Below are positions 54,670 to 64,000 of a DNA stretch of 64,000 nt, piece after piece. The stretch is from Helichrysum umbraculigerum (taxonomy: Eukaryota > Streptophyta > Magnoliopsida > Asterales > Asteraceae). Location: assembly GCA_949592205.1 (NCBI GenBank), contig CATIUR010000017.1, positions 310,001-374,000 on the forward strand, given 5' to 3'. The notes under the pieces are model-generated. The model saw nothing but the letters and a program-made list of their open reading frames with translations. It did not search any database and was not told the DNA's origin. The translations under genes and the position numbers were made by a program. The stretch's first letter is position 1. Every line of letters begins with the position of its first letter.

Positions 54670-56236
54670 CCAACTTATTTTACACAATTGGGCAAGTGTA
54701 CCCTATCGAATGTAATCTAGTTTGGTAAGTCAGGGTCGATCCACAGGGACTGAACGTTCAAGAATTATCACATTAAACATTAATAATCTAACAATGGGGG
54801 GTTTCGTGACCGAATTGTCACAATGCTTATCAAACTACTTTAATTAAACTAAAGGCAAGTGGATTCTGAAGAATAGGATTGATTAATTTGAACTTCTCGG
54901 TATTTAAAATGACACTTACTTGGATTACCTAACTAATGACATCGGGGTATTGAGTTAAGAACAATTAACTTTGCAATTCACTTCCATTTCGATTAGTCTA
55001 GACTTAACATTCGCCATCATCCATAATCTAATCTCAATTTACTAACTTAAACCTTAACAAAGTGAAAGACATTCGCCAAAATCACTTACTAACTACGCAT
55101 CTAGGTTTAATTGTTAACTTATATCAAATTTGCATTCGCACTCATTGAATTAATCACACATAGACACACGATTAATAAACGAGTTAACTAGTGACAAACA
55201 TTCGCTACAATCACAAATCAACTCATCAACAAGTTAACAATTTAGCAAAACCTAGATACATGACGGTTTCGGTTTTTCGTACATGAAATTGCAAAGTAAA
55301 AACTAGAGTTTAAACCCTAATCATTAGTCAATTCATCCAAGTAAGTGTTCAACTAGATTAGCTACTCATAGTGAAATCAAAACAATGAATTGAATCAATA
55401 CAAACATGATTAGATTGAAATAAAAGAGTAACGAGTAATTACAATGATTCACTTGATGATCTTCGTAATCGAATGATTGAATCGAGTTACAAATCTTCAA
55501 GAACCAATAGAAATCGCCTAAAAACTCTTAATTTCGTGTCTAGGGTTTCAAGGAGTGAAAAGTTATCTAAATTACAAAGAAAATCGGGTTTAAACTATCA
55601 AAATTATCCAAAAACCGTCAAGCTACGCGATCCTGAAAATGTGGCTAGGATTGCGTTCCCCTTTGAAAATCCTGAAATTCCCCTTTTTGCCTAAGGTACG
55701 CGATCCTGGAAATTGGTTCTAGGATCGCGTTCCTCCATCTCTCAACTTTCTGAACAGAAATATAACTAGGGTACGCGATCCTGGAGCCTGTTTTAGGATC
55801 GCGTTCCTCCTTGAAATTTCTCCACAACTTATTTTTACTTGGTACGCGATCCTGGAATTTGTATGGGATCGCGTATCAAGCCTGGAACTTGGATTTTCGC
55901 TTTAACTTCACCAAATTGCACCCTAACGATCACCACATCATCACGAAACTTCAAACACTCGATAATTTCACCTGAAATTCAATTCTAACGCTAATAAGTA
56001 CCGAACGTTCTAAAAGTTAACCAATATAGTAGTGAAAACCACGATATCGAGAGGAAAATCAATATACAAAATGCTCGATATCAAATCTCCCCACACTTGA
56101 ACTTTGCTTGTCCTCAAACAAATCATTTCAAACCAAATCAAAACACAACCCCTCTTGCATTATAAGAAATGGAGATCAAGTTTAACAAAACAATACTAAC
56201 ATTAATCACATAAGCAACTAAGTTAGCAAAATTTAT
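54670..56236. mobile_element. Retrotransposon-like noncoding segment (possible LARD or LTR fragment)
   Basis: 'gggtcgatccacagggactg' near 54731 and 'tctccccacacttgaacttt' near 56085 are blocks I associate with a common family of large plant retrotransposon-derived repeats. 'acattcgc' recurs (55010, 55070, 55200). No protein-coding domain; the ORF at 55473-55694 has no signature. Confidence 0.4.
55624..55874. repeat. Four tandem imperfect palindromes ACGCGATCCT...AGGATCGCGT
   Basis: Units at 55624-55659, 55696-55731, 55771-55806 and 55841-55874. Each is about 35 bp able to form a 10-bp stem, spaced 70-75 bp. Central loops differ while stems are conserved. Confidence 0.85.
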
Positions 56237-56241
56237 ATAAT

Positions 56242-56650
56242 TGTTGGTACATGTTTGTGTCTGTCAGTTGGTCTAGCTCGTAGTTTGTAATTAGAATTGA
56301 GTTTCCTGATTCCTGCGACGTTGGCTGTAACGTCGCAGGTGCGACGTCAGGTATTGGGCCTGCGACGTAGTCAACGTCGCATGGGCTTGGGCCTGCGACG
56401 TCTTGTGCGACGTCGCAGGTGCCAGATTTTGTATATAAACGTTTTACGTTTTCTGTTTTAGGGTTGACGAAACCCTAAACACAATTAGTCGAATCCACCT
56501 GTAATCTGATCGGTTATAATCAATATACATGCGTTTTGTTCTTATTCTATTGTGTTTGATTATTCATTGTGTTCGTGTGATAACTTAATCGTTGACTCCG
56601 CAAACGATTGAGTGACTCGGTTCGTATAGATCCAAGGTTAGGGACAAACA
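56242..56650 (+). repeat. 5' LTR of element D
   Basis: 409 bp from TGTTGGTACATG to GGGACAAACA, same length as the LTRs of C with scattered differences. GCGACGT motifs at 56313-56420, TATATAAA at 56432, AGGGTTGACGAAACCC downstream. Confidence 0.95.
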
Positions 56651-56652
56651 AC

Positions 56653-56664
56653 TGGTATCAGAGT
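56653..56664 (+). promoter_or_regulatory. Primer binding site of element D
   Basis: TGGTATCAGAGT, complementary to initiator tRNA-Met except the last base (C in element C), two bases after the LTR. Confidence 0.9.
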
Positions 56665-57168
56665 AGAAAGTGCTCGTTTTTGGCTTAACGGATCGAGTTT
56701 GGGATTTAAAAGGACGTGATATTCGTGTGTTTTTGTGTTTATCACGTTTGATTTGTGTTTTTACAGGTGTTCGATCAATATTACTGGGATTATTGAAGGT
56801 TTCAGTCGTTCGATATTCGTGGTTTTCGTTTAGGGTTAAAATCTTCGTTTTTAGGGTTTGTGGCCGCAGCTCAACGCGTTTTGCGACGTTACCTGCGACC
56901 TCTGTTGCGACGTCATCTGCGACGTCGTTATTTTGACTTTAATTAGTCTTTGCGACGCTGTGTTGCGACGTCTTGTTGCGACGTAGTGTGACTCTGCGAC
57001 GTCCTCTGCGACGTCATCTGCGACGTACCTCTCAACGTCGCATATTTCTGATTCTTAATTGAATCCTTTGCTTTTTACGACGTCACCATCGCCGTCGCAT
57101 AATCTTTGTGCGACGTTATCAACTACGTCGCTAAGATCAGAAGATTTTTTTTCGATTAAGTAATTACA
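56665..57168 (+). repeat. Gag leader of element D with GCGACGT array
   Basis: Motif copies concentrated at 56880-57130, including GCGACGTCATCTGCGACG-type pairs. 'gttattttgactttaattag' is the counterpart of the leader repeat in A. The short ORF at 56670-56936 is not a gene. Confidence 0.85.
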
Positions 57169-59945
57169 ATGGCAGCTGATAAAGAGGATATTAGAGGACT
57201 GAGAGAAATGATTAAACAAAGTAATGACATAGGTTCAAGTAATAAACCTCCACTATTTACTGCGGACATGGATTACGTGTACTGGAGAGACCGAGTTGAG
57301 CAATACATTGATTTTCATTGTCCAGAATTATGGGGACCATTACGTGAGCGTTATGTACCTCCATTAGCTGAAGGGAATACCGTGGTATTCGTCCTGCTAA
57401 GACTTATAAAGCAATGTCTCCTGAGGAGAAGAAAGATTTTGATACTGAGAGAAAGTCATTTTCGATGATTAAAATGTGTTTAACCAAAGATGTTCTATGG
57501 CTTTTCAGAACTCATGAAACAGCATTTGATTTATGGAAAGCAATTGAAACTCGTTGTGGAGGAAATGATAAGTATAAGGAAGCCAAGCTCGAACTAATTA
57601 AGAAACAGTACGATATCTTTGACATCCTTCCTAATGAAGACACGACTTCTTTATTCACTAGGTACTCACGGTTAGTTGGTGAGTTGTTTGAAGGGGGTTA
57701 TACTTTTCCTTCAATTGAAGTCAATAAGAAGCTACTGGATGTGTTGCCAAGTTCTTGGGATGTTAAAGTTCAATTTTTAAAAGAAAATGAAGAACTTGCA
57801 AACATGTCTTTGGATACTTTGATAGGGGATCTTCAAGCTCACGCAATGGAGATTAAGAAGAAAGAAACAAGGTCTGGTGCTGCTGTTCAGAATCCTAGTG
57901 TGTATGGTGTTCAGATTAACTCTGGAAAGACTTATGGATCTGGAGTGGCCTTTGTAACAAATATAAATGCTTCATCAACCTCTTCTTCTTCTTCCGATGG
58001 GATTCATTCTGTTTTCATGACTGGACCTTCTTCAAATCAACAACAGGTTCAAGTCTCACCTGCTATTCAGGAGCAAGCTGCCATTTACACAGCTTTCTTA
58101 AGCTCATACAAGGATTTGGTTACTCAACCGAATCTTACTTTGGAGCTGACTAAGGAAGACTATGCTCAGCTTGATGAAGATGATCTGGAGCAAATGGATC
58201 TAACTTGGAATGTGGCAATGATCACCCGAAGAATTCAAAAGTTCTTGCAGAGGACAGGGCGTAAAAGCTTGGAAGGTGACGGGAAGACTGGCTTCGGATT
58301 TAACAAGAGTAAGGTCCGGTGTTACAATTGTCAAAACTTGGGTCATTTCGCTAGGGAATGCGAGAAACCCAAAATGCCAGCATCGGGATTCACAACACCT
58401 TCTACCCCTCCAAAAGCCAAAGAAATGGAAGTTACCAAGAAAGGGCCTGCTAATAATGCCCTAATTGTTTTCGAGCCCACAAGTCAGGATTGGACGGCTG
58501 TCTCCCAGCAATACCAACAGTGTTTGATGGCTCACATTGTGAATGAGGTACATGATGAACCGTTAAATTGTATCTCATGCATTAAGTTAACTGAATCTCT
58601 AAAGGCATATCAAATAGACACCGTAGAGTTGAGGAAAAATAATGAAAAACTAACCGAGTCAAATAATTTTTTAAAAGCTAATTAGAAACTTTATGAAAAA
58701 CATCTTGAGGCTCATCGGTTAGATACTCAGAAATATAAATCTAAGGTTTTTAGTCAAGAAGATGCCATTAAAAGCTATCTTGTTGAAATTGAACTACTAA
58801 AGAAAGAACTTATAGATTTAAAAAATGAGTATGAGAATTATAAGAGTAAAATCTTGGGTTCAAATTCCTCAACGGTTGTCTTTAATGAAATTCTTAGCAA
58901 GCATGGTACTAGTGGGAAAAAGAATGAGGGATTGGGATACCACTCAGTTCCTCCTCCTACTACTCACTGTCTCCTGCCTGTTAAGGAAGGCTTTGAAGAG
59001 ATTCCAGTTGATTGGTCAAAGCTTTATGGTATAAAATCTAAAGATGCTAAAGAGACCAAACACAACAAACCGGTAAAGGAGAAAACCAAGCGGCCAGAGT
59101 ACCCCTTGCCAACGTTTGTTAAGTCTGTGCATGAATCTCCTGTTAGTGTTAAGGAGAGTGTTGAGCTAAAGAATGAATCTCCTGTTAGTGTTGAGGAGAT
59201 TGTTGAGATTGAGGACATTACGGATCAGGAGTATCCTGAGGTTAAGAAAGTTGCAGTTAAACCTGAAAAAGTGATTTCAAAGGTTGAACCTGAAATTAAG
59301 GTTCAACCAAATAAGGGAAAAGCCAAGGTTTTAAATTCGAACCAACAAACTTTACAGTCACCTGTAAAGATTTTGCAACATAAAATAGTAAATGAAAGAG
59401 TTTCGTATGATAAACCTTCAACTTCAACCTCTCAACCAAAACAAACACTTTCTAAGACGTGTACGCAATGTTCATGTTCTAGAAATGTTTCACCATCTCC
59501 TGTGGTAATTTCTCAGCCTCAACCGTTTGTTGAGACTCGTTCTTGTTTCTACTGCAAGAAACAAGGACATTTAATTCGTGAATGTCCAAAGCTGTCAAAT
59601 CAGCGCTATGGGAGAGAAATGCCTAGGACATCTGTTTATAGAAATTCTTTTTCAAAATCTCCACCTAGGCGTTACTCAAACTCTCCCAAGCCTGTTTTGA
59701 AGCCAAGTAATGTTGAGCAAAAATCTTTGCCAATTCAAAAGCCCAACATTACTTCTAATACCAATTCCGAACCTTCTAAAGTTTGGAAACGAAAAGAGTC
59801 TGATGTTGACTCTTCAGTCGTCAACAATAACACATCAGATAAAAATTATAATTTGTTTAAAGATAAAATCCTATCTGACGTGCTTATTGTTGATGACCAC
59901 GGTCGACCTAAGTCTGTAAAGGCTTGGGTCACCGTTTCTCACTAA
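57169..59945 (+). pseudogene. gag: Gag of element D, one frameshift and one nonsense codon
   Basis: Full-length Sirevirus-type gag of roughly 925 codons, starting at ATG 57169 as in C. The gag domain follows, with zinc knuckle 1 (CYNCQNLGHFAREC, 58320-58361), a coiled coil (about 58600-58850), a Lys/Val/Pro-rich linker with two near-copies of ESPVSV, and zinc knuckle 2 (CFYCKKQGHLIREC, 59544-59585). Breaks relative to C: a G run shortened by one near 57374, which shifts the frame, and a GAG-to-TAG change at 58683-58685. Open pieces are 57169-57468, 57414-58685 and 58854-59945. The stop at 59943-59945 overlaps a branch-site-like CACTAAT. Confidence 0.88.
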
Positions 59946-59968
59946 TCTCCTTTGTTTGTATGTTGCAG
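59940..59968 (+). promoter_or_regulatory. Putative 3' splice site at gag/pol boundary of element D
   Basis: CACTAAT, then a pyrimidine-rich tract, then TTGCAG ending 59968. The next base starts a pol codon in phase. Same layout as 3208-3238. Confidence 0.45.
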
Positions 59969-62900
59969 CAGTCAGAACGTGTTAAAGATAGTGAATGGTA
60001 TTTGGATAGCGGCTGCTCGCGACATATGACAGGCGATGTATCTCTTCTTGTGGATATTAAACCATACGCAGGAGGATATGTTGCCTTTGCTGGAGATACT
60101 GGGGGAACCATTTCTGGAAGAGGAACGCTAACTAACGGCAATGTTAGTTTTGAAAATGTGAACTATGTGGAACAGCTTACGCACAACTTGTTAAGTGTTT
60201 CACAGGTCTGTGATAAGGATTATACTACTGCGTTCACAAAGACAGAGTGCGTGATACTGAAGCCTGGGTATGTCATTCCGAAAGAATGGGTGTTACTGAG
60301 AGCACCAAGAAAGAATGACACATACATTTTGAACATGAGAACTGTTGAGACCACGAATGAGTATACGTGTCTCTTGTCTAAGGCTTCTGAAAAGGAATCA
60401 CTGCTTTGGCACAGACGAATGGGACACATTCATTTCCGAAAAATGAATTTCTTGACTAAAAATGACCTAGTGCTAGGAGTTCCAAAACAGTCATTTGCTC
60501 TAAAGGATGACTGTATCTCCTGCCAAAAAGGAAAGCTACGTAAGAAGTCCCATAAGTCTAAGCAGGTGAATTCCATAAATGCACCATTGGAACTATTGCA
60601 TATGGATCTTTTCGGTCCAGTCTCTACAAAGAGCATTGGTGGTCGGTCTTACTGCTTGGTAGTTACTGATGACTACTCAAGGTTTTCGTGGGTTTACTTT
60701 TTGACCTCAAAAGGGGAGACACCTGATATTCTGGTGTATTTGTTGGACAAGTTGGCAAATCTGTGCAACTTGAAGGTGAAAAGGATACGGAGCGACAATG
60801 GAACTGAATTCAAGAACTCAACTCTCGAATTGTTTTGTGCTACAAGAGGTATTGAGCATCAATTTAGTGCTCCGAGGACTCCACAACAGAATGGAGTTGC
60901 AGAAAGGAAGAACAGGACAATCATCGAGACAGCTCGGACTATGTTAGCTGACTCCAAGTTACCAATCATCTTCTGGGCTGAGGCAGTTAATACTGCCTGT
61001 TATGTTCTAAATAGAGTGCTCACGGTTAAGAAAAAGAACAAAACGTGTTATGAACTGTTCAATAACCGTAAGCCAAACCTGCAGTTCTTAGAACCATTTG
61101 GGTGTCCATGCATGATCATGATTACAAAAGATAAGGTCTCTAAGTTTGGTGATAAAGCAGTTGAAGGGATTTTTCTTGGATATTCAGTCAACTCTCCGAG
61201 CAAAAGAGTCTTCAACAAATCAACAAATCAGATTGAGGAACAGTTTGAGGTGAAATGCTTAAGGTATACGGAACCTCCTCAAGGAACGGGTCCGGATTGG
61301 TTTTTCAACTATGGAAACCTCTTCAACTCTTTCAATATTCCGGAAGAGGATGAAACGGAAGAATTGGTTTCTATACTTCATGAACTTGATCTTACTCAAG
61401 ATACACCTGTTAATAATAAACCATCCGACCCATCTCCTAATGCAACACCCGCACCTCCACCAACTAATCCTACACCTCCACAAACTACACCTACACCTTC
61501 ACAAACAACACCCACACAACCACAACCAACAACCAAATCACCACCAACTACACCATCTCCTACTCCACCATCTTCGGCTGCTCCTTTTAAAACAGTTTAT
61601 AACTACACAAAGGAGCTTCCATATGATCCAAACATGCCTCCTTTAGAGGAACCTCAAGAAGAAGATGAAGTGGAAGAAACAATGGCCTACTCTCACTTAT
61701 ATACTTCTGAACATGAAGGGGAAGAAGAAGAGTTAGCCTTTCCTGAGTCTGCTACTACTCCCGAAACTGAGGGAGATTTGAACAATCTGGGTGTGGATGT
61801 TGTGCCAACTGCCATACCAGAAACTTGTATACATAAGGATCACCCCATTGATAATATCATTGGTGATCCTCATGCATCTGTTCAAACACGACAACAAGCA
61901 AAGCAGACTTCAGCTCAGCAGCTTTTGGGACGTATTGCTCATATCGATTCATGTCATCTGTCTCAAATTGAACCTAAAAAGGTTGAACAAGCCTTAAAGG
62001 ATCCATCTTGGGTCGAGGCTATGCAGGAGGAACTACAGCAAATAAACAAAATGAATGTTTGGGAAATTGTTCCTCTACCCAAGGGTGCTCACTTGACGGG
62101 TACTTGTTGGGTTTACCGTAACAAAATGGATGATCGTGGGGCTGTTATTCAAAATAAAGCCCGTCTGGTTTTTCAAGGATATAGTCAACTAGAGGGTATT
62201 GACTATGATGAAGTTTTCGCTCCTGTCGCCCGTTTGGAATCAATTAGAATTTTTCTAGCATATGCTTCTTTTAAAGGATTCCGCGTGTATCAACTTGACG
62301 TAAAGTGTGCTTTTCTATATGGAGATGTCGACGCAGTGATTTATGTGTGTCAACCTCCTGGTTTTGAAGACCCAAAGCATCCTAATCATGTTTGCAAGCT
62401 GAAGAAAGCTTTGTATGGTCTTCATCAATCTCCTCGACTTTGGTATGAGCGACTTGCCAAGTACTTGCTGAAGAATGGTTTTGATAGAGGACAGATTGAT
62501 AGCACGCTTTTCATCAAACGGGAAGGAGCGGATTTATTGCTTGTTCAGGTTTATGTGGACGACATAATATTTGGATCAACGAATGATCAGTTGTGCAAGG
62601 ATTTTGAAGGACTGATGAAAGCTGAGTTTGAAATGAGTGCTATGGGGGAACTCACGTTCTTTCTGGGACTACAAGTCGAGCAATCTGACAATGGAATTTA
62701 TATACACCAGTCAAAATATGTCACTGACATGTTGAAGCGGTATGAATTGCTCAACTGTAAACACTACGGCACTCCAATTGAAGTGAAACACAATCTTGGA
62801 CCCAATGAGGACGATGAAGATTGCAAGGAGAAAGACTATCGCTCAATGATAGGCTCTCTCATGTACCTGACCGCCTCAAGACCAGATATTGTGTTTGCCG

Positions 62901-63505
62901 TTTCACTCTGCTCTCGATTTCAAGCAAATCCGAAGGTGTCTCATATGAAGGCAGTAAAACGCATTTTTGGATATCTCGCTTATAGGCCATCTCTGGGTCT
63001 ATGGTATTCAAACGAGAAAAACTTCGAGTTAACTGCCTATTCGGATTCGGATCTTGGTGGCTGCAAGGTAGATATGAAGTCAACCACTGGAGGATGTCAG
63101 TTCCTTGGATCGCGCTTAGTTTCTTGGCAGTGTAAAAAGCAGACTGCGGTTGCTATTTCCACAGCTGAAGCCGAGTATGTTGCTACTGCCAGTTGCTGTT
63201 CTCAGGTTCTTTGGATTCAGCACCAGCTGCGCGATTACGGGTTCAATCTCTCCATGACTCCTATTTACATTGATAATACAGCTGCTATATCTATAACTCA
63301 CAATCCCGTACAGCACTCTAAGACCAAACATATTGAACTTAGGTTCCACTTCATACGGGATTGCTTTGAGAAACACCTTATAGATGTCGTACATATAGAA
63401 ACCCTTAAGCAGTGTGCGGACCTTTTCACAAAAGCCTTTTTGCGATCACGTTTTATTGAACTGGTCAATCTGATAGGTTTAAGGTTCTTTCAGTCAAAGA
63501 AATGA
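59969..63505 (+). CDS. pol: Pol polyprotein of element D (protease, integrase, RT, RNase H)
   Basis: Open frame running from just after a stop at 59909 to 63505; a splice or frameshift entry is assumed since no ATG begins it. Counting from the TTG at 59924: aspartic protease with DSGCSRHMTGD (28-38); gag-pre-integrase H-H-C-C zinc motif (about 150-200, LLWHRRMGH and CISCQKGK); integrase core with the D of LLHMDLFGP, SDNGTEF and the E of NGVAERKNR (about 225-340); a Pro/Thr-rich linker (about 500-560); RT with QLDVKCAFLYG and YVDDIIFGS (about 720-980, YVDD near 875); RNase H with AYSDSDLGG and STAEAEYVA (about 1030-1120). It is in the -1 frame relative to gag. All catalytic residues I can check are present, so this copy could complement elements such as C, if expressed. 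Confidence 0.93.
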   Translation, partial: QSERVKDSEWYLDSGCSRHMTGDVSLLVDIKPYAGGYVAFAGDTGGTISGRGTLTNGNVSFENVNYVEQLTHNLLSVSQVCDKDYTTAFTKTECVILKPGYVIPKEWVLLRAPRKNDTYILNMRTVETTNEYTCLLSKASEKESLLWHRRMGHIHFRKMNFLTKNDLVLGVPKQSFALKDDCISCQKGKLRKKSHKSKQVNSINAPLELLHMDLFGPVSTKSIGGRSYCLVVTDDYSRFSWVYFLTSKGETPDILVYLLDKLANLCNLKVKRIRSDNGTEFKNSTLELFCATRGIEHQFSAPRTPQQNGVAERKNRTIIETARTMLADSKLPIIFWAEAVNTACYVLNRVLTVKKKNKTCYELFNNRKPNLQFLEPFGCPCMIMITKDKVSKFGDKAVEGIFLGYSVNSPSKRVFNKSTNQIEEQFEVKCLRYTEPPQGTGPDWFFNYGNLFNSFNIPEEDETEELVSILHELDLTQDTPVNNKPSDPSPNATPAPPPTNPTPPQTTPTPSQTTPTQPQPTTKSPPTTPSPTPPSSAAPFKTVYNYTKELPYDPNMPPLEEPQEEDEVEETMAYSHLYTSEHEGEEEELAFPESATTPETEGDLNNLGVDVVPTAIPETCIHKDHPIDNIIGDPHASVQTRQQAKQTSAQQLLGRIAHIDSCHLSQIEPKKVEQALKDPSWVEAMQEELQQINKMNVWEIVPLPKGAHLTGTCWVYRNKMDDRGAVIQNKARLVFQGYSQLEGIDYDEVFAPVARLESIRIFLAYASFKGFRVYQLDVKCAFLYGDVDAVIYVCQPPGFEDPKHPNHVCKLKKALYGLHQSPRLWYERLAKYLLKNGFDRGQIDSTLFIKREGADLLLVQVYVDDIIFGSTNDQLCKDFEGLMKAEFEMSAMGELTFFLGLQVEQSDNGIYIHQSKYVTDMLKRYELLNCKHYGTPIEVKHNLGPNEDDEDCKEKDYRSMIGSLMYLTASRPDIVFAVSLCSRFQANPKVSHMKAVKRIFGYLAYRPSLGLWYSNEKNFELTAYSDSDLGGCKVDMKSTTGGCQFLGSRLVSWQCKKQTAVAISTAEAEYVATASCCSQVLWIQHQLRDYGFNLSMTPIYIDNTAAISITHNPVQHSKTKHIELRFHFIRDCFEKHLIDVVHIETLKQCADLFTKAFLRSRFIELVNLIGLRFFQSKK

Positions 63506-64000
63506 TTTGTGACTTGGATTTTTAAGTTTTTAAATTCAATTTAAAAAAAAAAAAAAAAAAATGGCAACAGCCACTCTTTATACTCTTTAGTATTAAAGAA
63601 AACGCGAGGTTGCAACATTTTTAACATAGACGTTGAAGTTGTGTCTGTAAACAACTTGGGATATGATAGTACATCGGGTGACATGCACAAAATGGAATTT
63701 TAAGGTTTATCTTGGATGTGTCAGTAGGTTTATATGACACACTTAAAACAGTTTCTATCTAAATTGTCTTCATTACACGATGTATTGGTAGGCATGATAC
63801 ACACCGGTTTGTGAGTAAGTAAGAAGTAATATTAAAACTTGTCTATTATTTTGTGAAAATTGTTATATGATGTATGACATAAGTCTTAATTGATAAATGG
63901 AAGTACTGTCATACACTGTCATAATTATTATGTAAATGTAAAATTGGCATATAGTAATAATATGGCTATTCGCCTAACTAATGGTGACTATTGTTGTACT
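63506..64000 (+). other. Start of post-pol noncoding module of element D
   Basis: An A18-type run at 63543-63560 directly after pol, then blocks matching A 3426-3900 in order. No ORF. Confidence 0.7.

Larger units (their letters stand above)
56242..64000 (+). mobile_element. Element D: Sirevirus-like copia element, 5' part (runs off window)
   Basis: 5' LTR, PBS, motif-rich leader, gag, complete pol and the beginning of the post-pol noncoding module. Same family as C by near-identical gag/pol and 409-bp LTR. The 5 bp before the LTR is ATAAT; the other TSD copy is outside. The env-like gene and 3' LTR expected from C would lie beyond 64000. Confidence 0.92.

Noticed and set aside
55624..55874. 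CRISPR-like array (repeats with regular spacing)
   Set aside because: Units are palindromes with variable loops in plant repeat DNA, only four units; not a CRISPR.

Overview
The window is repeat-dense, AT-rich plant nuclear DNA. Ty1/copia elements primed by initiator tRNA-Met, a plant-type L1 LINE, Helitrons with CTAG ends and hairpins, hAT and Mutator-like non-autonomous elements, and plant self-incompatibility S1 homologues together indicate a eudicot. Element style and abundance would suit Asteraceae, but that is a guess. No bacterial or organellar feature is seen.

Left part (1-36024) is a nest of retrotransposons. The outermost layer is an L1 LINE (29820-36024), entered by a Sirevirus-like copia element E (24461-29819 visible). 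E's env-like gene was entered by copia element B (5350-9523 plus 20501-24460). B was entered by A (1 to about 5349, same strand, inside pol) and by C (9524-20495, minus strand, between pol and the env-like gene). C is complete: 409-bp LTRs, TSD GTAAC, PBS and polypurine tract. It nevertheless lacks protease and almost all integrase. A keeps an open 866-codon gag but has lost pol. B keeps RT/RNase H and a multi-exon env-like gene. A solo LTR with TSD GATAG sits in the LINE 3' region.

Middle part (36025-56241) holds the only host-type gene, an S1 homologue (36932-37405), and a broken duplicate (44112-44580). Around them are a hAT element (8-bp TSD), a Mutator-like MITE, a delimited Helitron with a paralogous empty site, and a hAT-like element containing a 4.8-kb Helitron that carries exon fragments of a papain-type protease and of an unknown gene. 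Several other Helitron 3' ends, a LINE RNase H fragment and a retrotransposon-like segment with four hairpins follow.

Right part (56242-64000) is the 5' LTR, leader, gag and pol of element D, of the same family as C, on the plus strand and running off the window. Its pol frame is open, while gag has a one-base deletion and a nonsense codon.

The recurrent theme is a copia family whose LTRs, gag leaders and the region upstream of its env-like gene are studded with GCGACGT/ACGTCGC motifs (GCGAGT in B). In C and B the env-like gene appears to have its own TATA-containing leader and a splice acceptor next to its ATG. A second conserved splice-acceptor-like signal overlaps the gag stop codon in A and D.
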